A stretch of DNA of 64,000 bases from Anadara kagoshimensis (lineage: Eukaryota; Mollusca; Bivalvia; Arcoida; Arcidae). The stretch is from assembly GCA_021292105.1 (NCBI GenBank), contig JACFYK010000035.1:154501-218500 (forward strand), read 5' to 3'. The position numbers and the translations under genes are program-made. This document shows, piece after piece, positions 1-12,299 of the stretch. Numbering within the stretch: position 1 is the stretch's first letter; each line of letters starts with the position of its first letter. The notes below the pieces were generated by a model, which was not told where the DNA came from, made no database searches, and saw only the letters and a list, made by a program, of their open reading frames with translations.

Positions 1-215
1 CTTTTTATGATAATTACTGTAGCAGTACTTTTTATGTTAAAAACGGTAGCAGTACTTTTTATGATAAATACGGTAGCAGTACTTTTTATGATAATTACGG
101 TAGCAGTACTTTTTATGTTAAATACTGTAGCAGTACTTTTCATGTTAAGTACTTTTTATGTTAAATACGGTAGCAGTACTTCTTATGATAATTACGGTAG
201 CATTTCTCCTTATGT
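1..215. repeat. 27-bp minisatellite (window edge)
   Basis: About eight copies of a 27-bp unit containing GGTAGCAGTACTTTTTATG. Because 27 is divisible by three, a frame stays open through the array; that is a by-product and not evidence of a gene. The array continues past the left edge. Bases 216-640 hold no feature I can support. Confidence 0.9.
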
Positions 216-639
216 TAATTATGGTAATTTAATTGATTGAATGAATACAAATGAATTAAAACTGACAGTATATAAATATTTATTACACCACAGAACTCGC
301 TGTACATTGTAATTCTTTATCATTATTATGACAGACATTGTGTAGTGTTTATATATTCTGATTGAGTACCTGGAATTAATAATCTATGGGTTGTAAGTTC
401 AGTGAAAAGTGTTATAAACATTTAAATACGGAAATGTTTTGGTCTTGAATCTAACTCCATGATTGTGTAATAATCATGGGCATGGGCATGTTATCAGAGT
501 GCCACAGTTAGACCAACTCCAATTCTACATCAAGGCCCTTCACCCACACCCTCACACCAGCAATGCTACATTAGTCTTTTTTCCCTGTCATTTCCAGAAG
601 ATCCCTGTACAAGTTCAACATCAAGATTGTGTACTTATC

Positions 640-640
<1 letters not shown>

Positions 641-692
<52 letters not shown>
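641..692. repeat. Poly(A) followed by (GA)n microsatellite
   Basis: Twenty A residues run directly into sixteen GA dinucleotides. Bases 693-970 beyond it are unremarkable intron. Confidence 0.95.
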
Positions 693-695
<3 letters not shown>

Positions 696-973
696 ATTAT
701 CTGGTCTTTATTCTATAACAATAGATTTCTGAACCAGTACAAAAGCTTCAAAAAGCTGACAGGAAGGTGTTGCCATTGCTTAGTGTTGCTTAGCAAAAAC
801 AGGTTGTCTAGCAACACCTTGATACCAAATGAAGAATTTATTATTATATTATTAGCAGGAATTATACCAGTTTTCAAAAAAAAAATCTTCTGATATATTT
901 GCTGGTTTAATCAAATGTAAATGTTAATGGTTGTTTTGTGAGGATCTGGTTGATGGTCAAATACATTCAGTAT

Positions 974-1239
974 TGGTTATATCTGATAAACTGATTTTCT
1001 GTGTCCAGTGCCTGGTCAGTTTTCAGTAAATGTTGGAGTTGTGGAATCTGTGCACACAGGGCTAGTTATATCCTTAATCAGTAATAATGATCAATTGATT
1101 TCCTGTGTCCAGTGCCTGGTCAGTTTTCAGTAAATGTTGAAGTTGTGGAATCTGTGCACACAGGGCCAGTTATATCCTTAATCAGTAATAATGATCAATT
1201 GATTTCCTGTGTCCAGTGCCTGGTCAGTTTTCAGTTAAA
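974..1239. repeat. 104-bp tandem repeat, about 2.5 copies
   Basis: The block GTGTCCAGTGCCTGGTCAG recurs at 1001, 1105 and 1209, an exact 104-bp spacing, with very few differences between copies 1 and 2. Confidence 0.9.
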
Positions 1240-1424
1240 TTTGGACAGAGGCTTTTATCATCTCAAATTTTTAATTAATCAGCGTTAACTAGGCACCTGT
1301 CATATTTTGTCTAACTTCTCTTTTTTCCTGTATATTTTTTTGACATTTTGACAAATTATTATTTATTTAACAGATAATAAACAGATCTGTCATCATCTGG
1401 TCAGTTTGAAGTATTAATTAATTT

Positions 1425-2035
1425 TAATGTCGATGTCAATCGCCCTGATCAGTTACTGTAACTGTCAATCAAATCCTGATGACCTGTCAATCATAATGTG
1501 ACTCCACCTTGTTACAGTAACTCATCAAGATTTGATAACTATATTTTGTCACCACCAGCAGAGATCATCAGTAGATAAGATTATTACTCTGATGACCTGT
1601 CAATCAAATTATAATCCCGCCTTGTTACATTCTCTATCCGATAAATGTTGTCATCACCAGCAGAGATTATAACTGATTATTGCCAGATACAGACCTTTCA
1701 ATAAAATTATAATCCCTCCTTGTTACATTCTCTATTCGATATATATATATATTTTGTCACCTCCAGCAGCGATTATCAGTGGATGTAATCATAATGACAT
1801 GTCAATCAAATTACCGATATATGATTTGTCATCATCAGCAGAGATTAGTAATAGATATTTAATAGATTATTGCCAGATACAGACCTGTCAATCAAATTAT
1901 AATCCCACCCTCTATCTGATAATGATTACTGTCCATACCAGCAGAGATAATCAGGATGACCTGTCAATCAAATTATAACCCCGCCTTGTTGCATTAGATA
2001 TCTAATATCGCTATTTTGTCACCCCCAGCAGAGAT
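1425..2035. repeat. Degenerate tandem repeat (GACCTGTCAATCAAATTATAA family)
   Basis: About six imperfect copies, 75-110 bp apart, each with CCTGTCAATCAAATTATA followed by CCTTGTTACATTCTCTAT and CACCAGCAGAGAT. No coding signal. Bases 2036-2830 show no further feature beyond a short CT-rich run near 2605-2645. Confidence 0.75.
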
Positions 2036-2830
2036 GGAGTGTGATAACGTGATGATAACAACAGTGATTATATCTAGATTAAGATAATATACCAAAGAAA
2101 TGATAACTTTTAACTTAAGGAGAATCTTACCAACACCATATTTATAGTGGATAGATTGGGGGTATGTCTGTCCGAGTTTTAATTATGTTGATGAAATTCC
2201 TACTTTTCATCTTCATCTGATAATACATCTTGAATGGCAATTTTACAATCAAGATTGTTTTATATATCGTTAGTCAGAAATAATAGAGAAAACCAGAGCA
2301 CCTAGAAAACAACTAGCTTTAGCTGAGTGAAATGACAAATTTTCTCATACTAGGGTTTTTAATCAAGGCAATGACAGTGATCCGTTCAGTTGGCACTTTA
2401 GACCTGTCTGATGTCCCATATCATCAGTGAGTGATCAGAATTACTACACTGAGATAATTAACACCCTCCAGATGTGCGGGCGGACTGCCGGGGGTGGAGC
2501 CCAGGGTTGTCGGAGGATGTTACTATAGGGTGGTCTACCTTGTGGTAGATGGAACAACTAAAACTTCAGTTATTCTATTTACATCTTTTATTCATCGCCA
2601 TAACCATGTTACTCTCCTTCTCTCTCCGACTCGCTCTCTCTCTGATTTTATATTCAAATATACAGTTCTTATATACATGTAAGTTGACAACCAGAAACAC
2701 CCTAATGGTTCTAATCACATATGGTATAACTTTGATGTTTTGCTCAAAGCACAATATTTTTGACATTTTCAAAAAGAATAAATAAACTAGTAAATAAAAC
2801 ATAAATAACTGATATTAATGTGATAATGAC

Positions 2831-3471
2831 TGAGGGCTATTACTTTGACCAACATGACATGCCTGTTTTCTAATTACCACATTAAGGGTTTTCTTAAGAT
2901 TTCTAATATTCCCCAAAGGGATTAACAATGTTGATATGATAACTTCTACCCCTTAATGCCTATTTATCATAAAATTACATCAGATATCTATATAATAAAT
3001 TAATGTTTTATATGGGAAATTACTGATTAACAATCATAAAACTACTTTTGTTAATTGAACTGAACTAAATTCTAAATTAATAAATATTGTTTTGTATAAT
3101 TCTAATGAAATGTGGCATATTCAAAATCATTCATTTTTACTCTGTGACATCCTGAGGGCTATTACTTTGACCAACATGACATGCCTGTTTTCTAATTACC
3201 ACATTAAGGGTTTTCTTAAGATTTCTAATATTCCCCAAAGGGATTAACAATGTTGATATGATAACTTCTACCCCTTAATGCCTATTTATCATAAAATTAC
3301 ATCAGATATCTATATAATAAATTAATGTTTTATATGGGAAATTACTGATTAACAATCATAAAACTACTTTTGTTAATTGAACTGAACTAAATTCTAAATT
3401 AATAAATATTGTTTTGTATAATTCTAATGAAATGTGGCATATTCAAAATCATTCATTTTTACTCTGTGACA
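2831..3471. repeat. 322-bp near-perfect tandem duplication
   Basis: The sequence beginning TGAGGGCTATTACTTTGACC at 2831 starts again at 3153 and runs to about 3471. I saw no differences between the copies apart from two bases at the junction. This implies a recent duplication, or an assembly duplication of one allele. Confidence 0.93.
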
Positions 3472-3518
3472 TAATTACACTAAACCAACTACATTCATTG
3501 TATATACTAGTAGTCAAG

Positions 3519-3519
<1 letters not shown>

Positions 3520-3553
<34 letters not shown>

Positions 3554-3775
3554 ACATACCATAATATATGGTGCAGTATAGTTCAGCAATCTTGTATGCA
3601 AAAAATCACCATTTTCATTTATTGTAGCATCGCTTGTTTTCCTGCATGCTCTTTCTCTCTCTCTCTCTCTCTCTATCTCTATCTCTCTCAATCATTATCT
3701 CCATAAGAGATAAAAATTGTTTTTAGCACTTTTGATCTCTCTCTCTTTCTCTCTCCCTCTTGTCTCTCTATAAAG
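3520..3775. repeat. CT-rich microsatellite cluster
   Basis: Three (CT)n runs near 3520-3550, 3650-3700 and 3738-3770. Bases 3776-4085 hold nothing else that I can name. Confidence 0.9.
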
Positions 3776-4085
3776 GATAAAAATAATTTTATCACCTGTG
3801 ACTTTGTCTTACCGCTGTAAGGACCGTGTACCACCCACATATATCAGGATAATTACGTGGTAACTTTGTGTATTTTATGTCTGATATTTTTGGTTGTCAT
3901 GGTAACCAATTATATTTGCTATTACATGATAATTAATACATATATACTAATCATAAGTAATTAGTAACAGTTACTGTGTAAGAATTAATTACATCAGATA
4001 GATACGAGGTGTCACAGGACAGAGAGTTACAGAATCACAGATTTACAGAGTTACAGAAACTGAGTACAGATCTGGGATAGTATAC

Positions 4086-4990
4086 ATGTAGTAGAGTAAT
4101 GGTGTTTTGACTCCAGTCAAGATCTTTTTACTTACATCGTGTCAGTCACTTCAAAATGTTGAACTGGAGAAATCATGTTTTATGCCCTGTCACAGGACAG
4201 AATTTCAGAATTATGGATTTATAGACTGGAGTGTGATGGGATTTTACACTATCTTTTTCCCCCTCCCCAGTCAAAATTCTTTCACTTATAACCAAGCTTG
4301 TCAATTCTTGGATAGTGGTTTACATATGTTTTCACCCAGACAAGATTATTTGACTAACATTGAACCAGACAGTTTTGTGATGGAGTGAAATTTTACACAC
4401 TCTCTCTCTCTCCTCTTTCCAGTCAATATTCTTTCACTTATATTGAGGCCGGCAGTTTTGTGATAGTGTAGAGTAAAATTTTTGAATATCTCTCTCCCCT
4501 CTTCAGTCAATATTCTTTCACTTATACCGAGTAACAGAATCACCGATTTATAGACTGGGGTGTAATGGGATTTTACACTTTCTTCCCTCTCTTCAGTCAA
4601 GATTCTAGCATTTATATTGATCGGGTCTGTTCTAAGATGTTAGACTGGAGTTATGGTGTTTTATACCCAAGTCAAGATTCTTTCGCTAATGTTGAACCCG
4701 TCAGTTCTGTGAGTGGAATTTTACTCTCCCTCTCCCCTCTCCAGTCAAGATTCTTTCGCTAATGTTGAACCTGTCAGTTCTGTGAGTAGAATTTTACTCT
4801 CTCTCTCCTCTCCAGTCAATATTCTTTCACTTATACTGAGTCAGTCAGCTTTGAGGTAATGGAGGAAACTGGAGTACCCAGAGAAAACCACTAACCTTCA
4901 GCAAGCCAACTAACAAACTTCTTCACACTGGGATCTGTAGGAGTGGGATTCAAATCTAGGCAGTGACCAATACTGTGATCCGTAAGTGCC
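4086..4990 (+). repeat. SINE-like dispersed repeat with internal tandem copies
   Basis: Repeated segments of the form CCAGTCAAGATTCTTTCACTTATA... GTCAGTTCTGTGA, ending with an intact-looking tail containing GGAAACTGGAGTACCCAGAG and a tract that reads TTCACACTGGGATCTGTAGG. Related pieces occur at 6730-6830 and 21350-21490 (plus) and at 22025-22110 and 22415-22490 (minus). I infer a tRNA-derived or composite SINE family but see no clear promoter boxes. Confidence 0.55.
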
Positions 4991-5034
4991 TAGTTCAGAC
5001 CAGTTAGTCACCAAGGCCCTTTCTGCTGTTTGTG

Positions 5035-5640
5035 ATCATGGTTTGTGACTTGTAGTAATATTGACTTAACTGATGGGACATAAAACACCATGCAATCCTC
5101 TAATCAGTATTACCGGTACACAAAACTAGGAAGTTATTACTGTGCCATTATGCCCCCTTGACTACTTGCAATAAAGGTTTGTGAATGTTATAATGTTGAC
5201 TTGACTGATGGGAAGTTAAACACTATGCAGTCCTCTAATAAGGGTTATAAAGAACTAGGACGGATGTAAATCCTAATTTGTTATCGGAGACCAAAACCAC
5301 TGCCACTAAGTCCCCCCCCCCCCCCCACCTCATCCCTGCTTACCACGAAGGCTTGTGACATGTAATAATATTGACTTGACTGATAGAAAGTTAAACACTA
5401 TACAATCCTCTAATTAGTGTTGTAAAGAACTAGGACGGACATAAATTCTGATTTGTTATTAGAGACCAAAACCACTGCCACTAAGTCCCCCCCACCTCAT
5501 CCCTGCTTGCCACGAAGGTTTGTGACATGTTATAATATTGACTTAACTGATCATGATAGGAAGTAAAACACCAGACAATGCTGTCTAAAACAAAACTAGG
5601 ACGTAAATTCTGATTTGTTATCAGACTCCAGAATCACAGT
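5035..5640. repeat. 125-180-bp tandem repeat, about four copies
   Basis: The block GGTTTGTGA(A/C)(A/T)TGTTATAATATTGAC and the following CTAGGACGGA, CCAAAACCACTGCCACTAAG recur from 5040, 5165, 5345 and 5510. A run of about 17 C residues interrupts one copy at 5311-5327. Confidence 0.75.
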
Positions 5641-5805
5641 ACAGACTTTGTGTGTTTAATCAATATTAATTATGATTTAAAAAATCCCTGTGTAAAGTGT
5701 ATAATTAATTGTTAGATAAACATTACCCCAATTATAACAATACAAATATACACCAGTAAGGCCAAACCAACAAATATATGTGGTTACAGTTAGGTTTAGT
5801 CTCCC

Positions 5806-6047
5806 GGCCCCGGTTTCACAATCATTTCTTAACTTAAGATTTTCCTTAACTTAAATCTGGCAAATTAAAACCCTTTGTAAATTTATAATTTGTTAATTAT
5901 TAAGATATTAGGAAATTTAAGGTGTTATTTTAAAGATTATATCAAGCTTATGACATCTGCATTTTGTTTTAACAACAAATATTTATTTGTAGTTCCAAAA
6001 AGTGCTTTCCAAAATTTGCTAAATTTAAGGAAAATCTTAGTTAGGGA
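5806..6047. mobile_element. Diverged fold-back MITE (GGTTTCACAATCATT family)
   Basis: The left end reads GGCCCCGGTTTCACAATCAT and the right end reads roughly as its complement (GGAAAATCTTAGTTAGGGAATGACC). It matches the better-preserved copy at 11098-11354. Bases 6048-6940 hold no other clear feature except a short C-rich SINE-like stretch at 6600-6860. Confidence 0.6.
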
Positions 6048-6939
6048 ATGACCAGATCAGATCTTCATACTTTTATTTTGTAAACATGGATTCTAGCTGA
6101 CATTAATTGATTATTCCTGGTTGCCAGAATTGCCATTGGCTTCTAAGTTCTGAGAATTTTTTTTCAAAAAAAGTATTCAAAAATTAGGAACTATCTGAAA
6201 CAATACTTTAAAAAGGACTTTAGTTTCACACATTTTAGAAATTTTGCTACCAATGATTTTAAATTTGTAGAAACCTAGTATAAGGATAGCTGTGTAGAGA
6301 CATAATCATTAACTTTAACTTAGGAGTTCTTGTCTTTAAAACTCATTAAGAAATTGTGGTGATAGACATCTTAAATTTAGGTTCGGTAGGAAGACCAGAA
6401 CCATAGATATTATTTTTTATGGCCGACTAACACACTTATACACCAGGCATATTGATTGATTCTTTATCAGTCAGTGTACAGTGTAGTGTACAGGTTGTCC
6501 GGTAATATTAGATATGGACATTTTTATTGGTACTTGAAGATTTATTAATTTTTAGCTAATTATTTGATGTGTAAAGATTGTCATTTATTGGTAATTTGTT
6601 CATTTTCCATACTAATACACGACTGAGGCTCCCAAAGGGGGGGTACTTCTATTTCTGTAGTTCAGTGCAAGACCCAATATCGGATGATTGCAACAATGCT
6701 GTTTGTTTCACTGGTAATTTATGCCCTGGTCAAGATTATTGTACTGATATCTTGGCAGTCAAGGTCAGTTCTGAAATGGTTAAAGAAACTAGAGTACCAA
6801 GAGAAAACTTATACCAAGAAGTAAACTTACACACTAAAATCTCTCAAGTAAGATTTGAGAGCCACTAATCTTAGGTGTAACTTGACAGCCACCAAGCTTT
6901 CTATGCTAATTCCAGTCGGATGTCAGTTCCCTATACTAG

Positions 6940-7510
6940 TGGCACTTGGCCTACTCATATCTCAGGTTATATACTCATTGCCAGTCAGACACTGAGGTCC
7001 TGAGGGCCAGTCAGATTTGAGATACCGGTATAGTAGAGCCACAGAGATCTGAAATCCTTAGACTAGTACCACTCGGATTTAGGGATACTCCATGCCAGTC
7101 GGACGAGGTCCTATGGGCCAGTCCGAGTTTAGGTCCCTATACTATAGTGCCAGTCAGACCAAATAATATTGATTATTTAAGGTTTAGCATATTAACAGTT
7201 ATTACTGTACAGGTAGGGGTATTGTTACATAATCAAAGTTTTTTGTTTGTTCTGTAAGTTTGTATTGATCACCCTCCTTAGGGATCCCTACTACCCTATT
7301 CCAGTAAGTAATGATCCCCCTCCTTGGGGGTCCCCCATTACCTTAATACTAGTATGTATTGATCCCCCTCCTTGGGGGTCCCCCATTACCATTATTCCAG
7401 TTTTGTATTCCCCTCCTTGGGAGTCCCTCCTTACTGTTATTCCAGTTTTGTATTGTCCCTCCCCCCTCCTTGGGAGTCCCCCATTACCGATATTCCATGT
7501 GTTATGGAGA
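6940..7510. repeat. Two low-order tandem repeats
   Basis: 6950-7170 repeats a GCCAGTCAGAC / GAGGTCCTGAGGG-type unit. 7265-7500 repeats a unit of about 45-60 bp with CCCCCTCCTTGGGGGTCCCC and TTACC(A/T)TTATTCCAG. The short frames on both strands are repeat by-products. Bases 7511-7930 are unremarkable intron. Confidence 0.7.
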
Positions 7511-7927
7511 CCCAATATTAGCACATTAATTCTTGTATACTGAGGGTCATTATCCCAGAGAGAATGTGTCTATAATAGCCCACAGCAAACCTCAAACAAG
7601 TCCAAATTGAATTATACCTTATCTCCCAGAACAGTAAGTTAGGAAACATACTGACCACTGAATGGACTTAGTGATCCCCCCAGGATGGAGTGAAGTGATC
7701 CCCCCAGGAGTGATACTAAGTACTGTAGATCTTTATCTATGTCTAAGTAATCATGTATGGAGGGTGTTTTACTGTGAAGGTTTACTATAAAGAGTGTAGG
7801 AACTCGCTCAAAGGTAAAAATATATATATTATATATCCGGAAAAATATTATACTGTTTATCTGAATATCAACAACATTGGCTACTAGATTATTATTTTGT
7901 TTTTATGACAAGTTTAGATATAGTCTT

Positions 7928-7930
<3 letters not shown>

Positions 7931-7971
<41 letters not shown>

Positions 7972-8097
7972 TGTGTATGTGTGTGAGAGAGAGAGAGAAA
8001 GAGAGAGGTGTGTGTATGTGTGTGAGAGAGAAAGAGAGAGAGGTGTGTGTATGTGTGTGAGAGAAAGGGAGAGAAAGAGAGAGAGAGAGAGGTAGAG

Positions 8098-8147
<50 letters not shown>

Positions 8148-8205
8148 TATGTGTGTGTGTGTGTGTGTCTTTGAGAGAGAGATATGTGTGTGTGTGTCTT
8201 TGTGT
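7931..8205. repeat. Compound (TG)n/(GA)n microsatellite
   Basis: Alternating blocks of TG and GA dinucleotides over about 270 bases, arranged as repeated TG-then-GA modules. Bases 8206-8760 hold no other feature. Confidence 0.95.
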
Positions 8206-8763
8206 TTATGTGCCTGTCTTTTACTATATATAGAGAGTTATCACACTTTTATATCATGTAGCACTGTATTTTATATTTGGAAGGACTTCCAAGTCCACCT
8301 GTGAAAGGCTTAAAATAACAGAAGTTATTATAAACATTCCTCCTGTCTCCTGTATAGTGAATTTTTCAATATTTTGCTTGGAAGTTAAAAGATATGGACA
8401 ATATGTATACATGTATGGTGGTAATTTTGTGATTTTCATTACGACTTCAGTATCTGAGTATTTGACTTCAATGTTCACCTGCATTTATGTTTCAAAAAAA
8501 AAAAAATACTAACAAACAAATCAAACAGTTGAAGTTGCTTTACACTGTAGACTACAAAAAATCGATCTCTGATGTTTTAATTGGCAAAATACTTCAAAAT
8601 ATTGAACATTGGTCCTAGGTCCAGGAAGATTGGTCCTAAGGTCCTGGAAGATCTGGGCTAAGTACAGTTTGAATTAACAAATGGTAATGTTACAGAAAAT
8701 GAAAATTATTGTACATTTTACAAGTGGTTGTGGTTTTTTGGTATATTTGTCTATAGTTTAGTA

Positions 8764-8833
8764 GTCTGGGTAGCTCAGTTGGTAGAGCACTTGCCTATAG
8801 CATGAGAGGACCTTGGTTTGATTTCCAATCCAT
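8764..8833 (+). mobile_element. tRNA-like SINE head (GGGTAGCTCAGTTGG family)
   Basis: Contains an A-box-like GTAGCTCAGTTGGTAGAGC and a decayed B-box-like GGTTTGATTTCC. A tail with TTTCCTTTTACACAGT follows. Other copies of the head occur at 8960-9032, 33476-33540, 33676-33760, 50826-50900 and 52312-52390. It is not a tRNA gene: there is no consistent acceptor-stem pairing. Confidence 0.65.
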
Positions 8834-9051
8834 TGTTTTCTTCCTTTTACACAGTAAAGTTTGTGTATAAAGGGCACCTGTCTAATGGAACAGAATTGAT
8901 TGTGTCAATTAAAATTAACTTCTTTTACATATTGGCATCGTATTCTGTACACTGTATTATAGAAATATAGAGGAACACTTGTCTATAGAGTGGGAGGTCC
9001 AGGTTTGTTCCCTGGGCCAACCCTGTATTTTTTTCTCCTTGTTACACAGTA

Positions 9052-9224
9052 CAGTAAAACCTTGTTATAATGCCCCTTGATAATTTTGCCACCTCGCTTA
9101 TCGCTACACTATTTCCATTTCGTTTATGTTTTTTTCTATCTGCCTCCCCCAATTTATTGCCAAACCCCTTTATAATGACAAAATTGGACTGAAAACATTG
9201 TGGCGATGAATCCAGGTTTTACTG
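9052..9224. mobile_element. MITE with TA target duplication (CAGTAAAACC ends)
   Basis: The ends are CAGTAAAACC and GGTTTTACTG, flanked by TA on both sides, as for Tc1/mariner/pogo-type elements. 173 bp, no coding potential. A diverged minus-strand relative lies at about 60045-60232. Confidence 0.75.
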
Positions 9225-9231
9225 TATATTA

Positions 9232-10276
9232 TTCTGTGGATAAAAGGCACCTGTCTATTCTATGTATAAAAGACACCTGTCTATTCTGTGTATAAAAGGC
9301 ACCTGTCTATTCTATGTATAAAAGACACCTGTCTATTCTATGTATAAAAGACACCTGTCTATTCTGTGTATAAAAGGCACCTGTCTATTCTATGTATAAA
9401 AGGCACCTGTCTATTCTGTGGATAAAAGGCACCTGTCTATTCTGTGGATAAAAGGCACCTGTCTATTCTGTGGATAAAAGGCACCTGTCTATTCTGTGTA
9501 TAAAAGACACCTGTCTATTCTATGTATAAAAGACACCTGTCTATTCTGTGTATAAAAGGCACCTGTCTATTCTATGTATAAAAGACACCTGTCTATTCTA
9601 TGTATAAAAGACACCTGTCTATTCTGTGTATAAAAGGCACCTGTCTATTCTATGTATAAAAGACACCTGTCTATTCTATGTATAAAAGACACCTGTCTAT
9701 TCTGTGTATAAAAGGCACCTGTCTATTCTGTGTATAAAAGGCACCTGTCCATTCTGTGTATAAAGGCACCTGTCTATTCTGTGTATAAAAGGCACCTGTC
9801 TATTCTGTGTATAAAAGGCACCTGTCTATTCTGTGTATAAAAGGCACCTCTCTATTCTGTGTATAAAAGACACCTGTCTATTCTGTGTATAAAAGGCACC
9901 TGTCTATTCTGTGTATAAAAGGCACCTGTCTATTCTGTGTATAAAAGGCACCTCTCTATTCTGTGTATAAAAGACACCTGTCTATTCTGTGTATAAAAGG
10001 CACCTGTCTATTCTGTGTATAAAAGGCACCTGTCTATTCTGTGTATAAAAGGCACCTCTCTATTCTGTGTATAAAAGGCACCTGTCTATTCTGTGTATAA
10101 AAGGCACCTGTCTATTCTGTGTATAAAAGGCACCTGTCTATTCTGTGTATAAAAGGCACCTGTCTATTCTGTGTATAAAAGGCACCTCTCTATTCTGTGT
10201 ATAAAAGACACCTGTCTATTCTGTGTATAAAAGGCACCTGTCTATTTTATGTATAAAAGGCACCTGTCTATTCAGT
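9232..10276. repeat. 26-bp minisatellite, about 40 copies
   Basis: The unit TATAAAAGGCACCTGTCTAT plus TCTGTG is repeated almost without interruption for over 1 kb. Variant bases (TATG/TGTG, GGCACC/GACACC, CTGTCT/CTCTCT) form higher-order patterns. The unit resembles the text just before the array (GATAAAAGGCACC), so it probably grew from a dispersed repeat tail. Confidence 0.97.
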
Positions 10277-10609
10277 AAAAAAATGCCACTTACAATTAAC
10301 TGTATCAATTTAAGTTAAACTTGTTTACATATTGGAAACCCTTCAGGCGTCATATTCTGTACATTATTATGTAAATATTCTGTATATATAGTATTATTAT
10401 ATGAATGTTGTCATCAGTACACCACCTTGACAGTTTGGTTTGGTAAAATTAAAATATTTCTATAAATGACATTTATTAATATTCAAGGTGTCCTATGTAG
10501 ACTTATACACAGGTATACATTTTATGTCAGAATTTCTGTAATTTAAATCGTTTTAATATCATAATAAATTTTAGTAACTTAATCACATAACCTTATACAT
10601 GATGTAATG

Positions 10610-10646
<37 letters not shown>

Positions 10647-10925
10647 GTAAAAATAAGAAGTTAAAATCCAGTTTTAGATATATTTATATATTTACATTTA
10701 TGATGTTTGATTGTACTAAACTCTGTTTTAGACCAAATGAAGTTATAGGACTATAATTACATTTGCTAATGTGAGGTCACTCATTTCTTGCTAACACCTA
10801 TGTAGTGACGCCATTGATAGGCTGTTCCAGGAATTGGAATTGCATGTCGTACACGACAGTGTTTTAAATTTATTTCAGGATCCAAAAACAAAAATAAGAT
10901 TTTAAAAAAATGTGAAATGTAAATA
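10277..10925. other. Intronic sequence with a TA/CA microsatellite
   Basis: A (TA)n(CA)n run lies at about 10610-10646. Nothing else supportable was seen. Confidence 0.7.
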
Positions 10926-11087
10926 TAACCATTGAACTGTCCAGAAATGACATTTATAGTGCTATAACTTCCATTGCCGTGCAAAGCAAACTAGTCATAA
11001 CGCGCTAGCGCACGTTATTCGGTTGGCTTTGCACGGCGATGGAAGTTATAGCACTATAAACGCCATTTCTAGACAGTTCAATGGTTA
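10926..11087. mobile_element. Fold-back element with 62-bp near-perfect arms
   Basis: Left arm 10926-10987 and right arm 11026-11087 are reverse complements with only a few mismatches (TAACCATTGAACTGTC.. against ..GACAGTTCAATGGTTA). The 38-bp loop contains AACGCGCTAGCGC, itself palindromic. Non-coding. Confidence 0.85.
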
Positions 11088-11097
11088 AATAGGATCA

Positions 11098-11354
11098 GGT
11101 CCTGGTTTCACAATCATTCCTTAGCTAAGATTTTCCTTGATTTAAATTGAGCAAATTTTTTTTATCTTTTTTGAAACTACTGGTAAATATTTTTGTCAAA
11201 ACTAAATGCAAATGCTTTAATCTAGAATTGATCTTTAAAACGACACCTTTTATTCCTAAATATCTTGAAAATTAACAAAATTATAAAGATTTGAAATTTT
11301 GCAAGTTTAAGTTAAATAAAATCTTAGCTAAGGAATGATTGTGAAACCGGGGCC
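11098..11354. mobile_element. Fold-back MITE (GGTTTCACAATCATTCC family)
   Basis: Ends CCTGGTTTCACAATCATTCC and GGAATGATTGTGAAACCGGG are complementary, and the symmetry continues inward for about 60 bp. Same family as 5806-6047. It lies about ten bases after the preceding fold-back element. Confidence 0.8.
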
Positions 11355-11529
11355 TCTATATCAGGTTGAAATTGGTTAAAATCTCCAGTGTTATATGAAT
11401 TTGTATAATATGTCATATTAAACCTGTGGTGGCTTTAATCAATAGTGTCTCAGTAGTATTGGGAAGGTCCCAAGTTCGAGTCCCTGTTTGGCCATTCACT
11501 GATTGGGGCATTTTCCCTTTCCTGTTACA

Positions 11530-11904
11530 CAGAGGCTGCGGTGGCCTAATGGATAAGACCTCAGTCTACAAATCCAGGGTCTCTCACCACTGTGAGTTTG
11601 AGTCCCGCTCAGACCACATGTGGGGAAAGTAAATTTCCCTTGCCAATGCCATTACCCTTTACTGGTTCACCCTTTGTCAGTATAATGTGACTGGGGGAGT
11701 GGTATGCTTGTCTGCACTATACTGACTTGGTAAGCTAGCAACTTAAAATCGTAAGATGCAAGGCATACCATACAACACACTTGCACTTCACATGATCATA
11801 CACAAACTTGTTCATAGATTAATCCATAGAGATTAATAAATAGTTCTAGTCGCAAATAGCTGAAAAATTGCTGATGCGACGTTAAGCAACATTCGACCAA
11901 CCAA
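11530..11904 (+). mobile_element. SINE, family B, full length with 14-bp target duplication
   Basis: The tRNA-like head GGTGGCCTAATGGATAAG.. and B-box-like GAGTTTGAGTCCCGC are followed by a body ending GACGTTAAGCAACATTCGAC and an ACC-rich tail. Flanks CCTTTCCTGTTACA (11516-11529) and CCTTTTCTGTTACA (11905-11918) differ at one base. It landed in the tail of another tRNA-like repeat that begins near 11430. Confidence 0.85.
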
Positions 11905-12299
11905 CCTTTTCTGTTACAATACAAGTTAACAACATGTGAAACCCATAGTTCAGCACAACAACGGGATTTAGACAACAGTACATGTATCTGGAGATCTTGT
12001 TCACATGGATACTTGGATACAGTATATTAAGGATTTCCATGGAAATGACATTAAGTTTTATATTTGATGTTCAGACTGATGCCTACTTCCTACTGTGTGA
12101 CATTATCATGAAATGTTATATTCTACAATTAGCAATCCTAGGATACTACTTATACATGACTAATTTTAGGCCAAAGAAAAAATATGCATTTCTGCTAAAA
12201 CTCTTAGAAAAATCTGCATCGGTAGGTAGTCATTTTTTCAAAATTTGTTTTGTTACATTGACCATATAGGACAAGGATGCCAACTTTAAAAAAGTTGTC

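Noticed and set aside
7247-7543. A Pro-rich open frame (98 codons) with an opposite-strand partner
   Set aside because: It follows CCCCCTCCTTGGGGGTCCC tandem repeats with no exon signals or homology that I recognise.
8764-8833. tRNA gene candidates (also near 33680, 35500, 52315)
   Set aside because: A-box and B-box words are present, but the acceptor stems and anticodon arms do not pair well and each is followed by a shared SINE body or tail. They are tRNA-derived repeats.
9232-10276. Regular 26-bp repeats that could suggest a CRISPR array
   Set aside because: The repeats are directly adjacent with no unique spacers, and the context is a eukaryotic intron.
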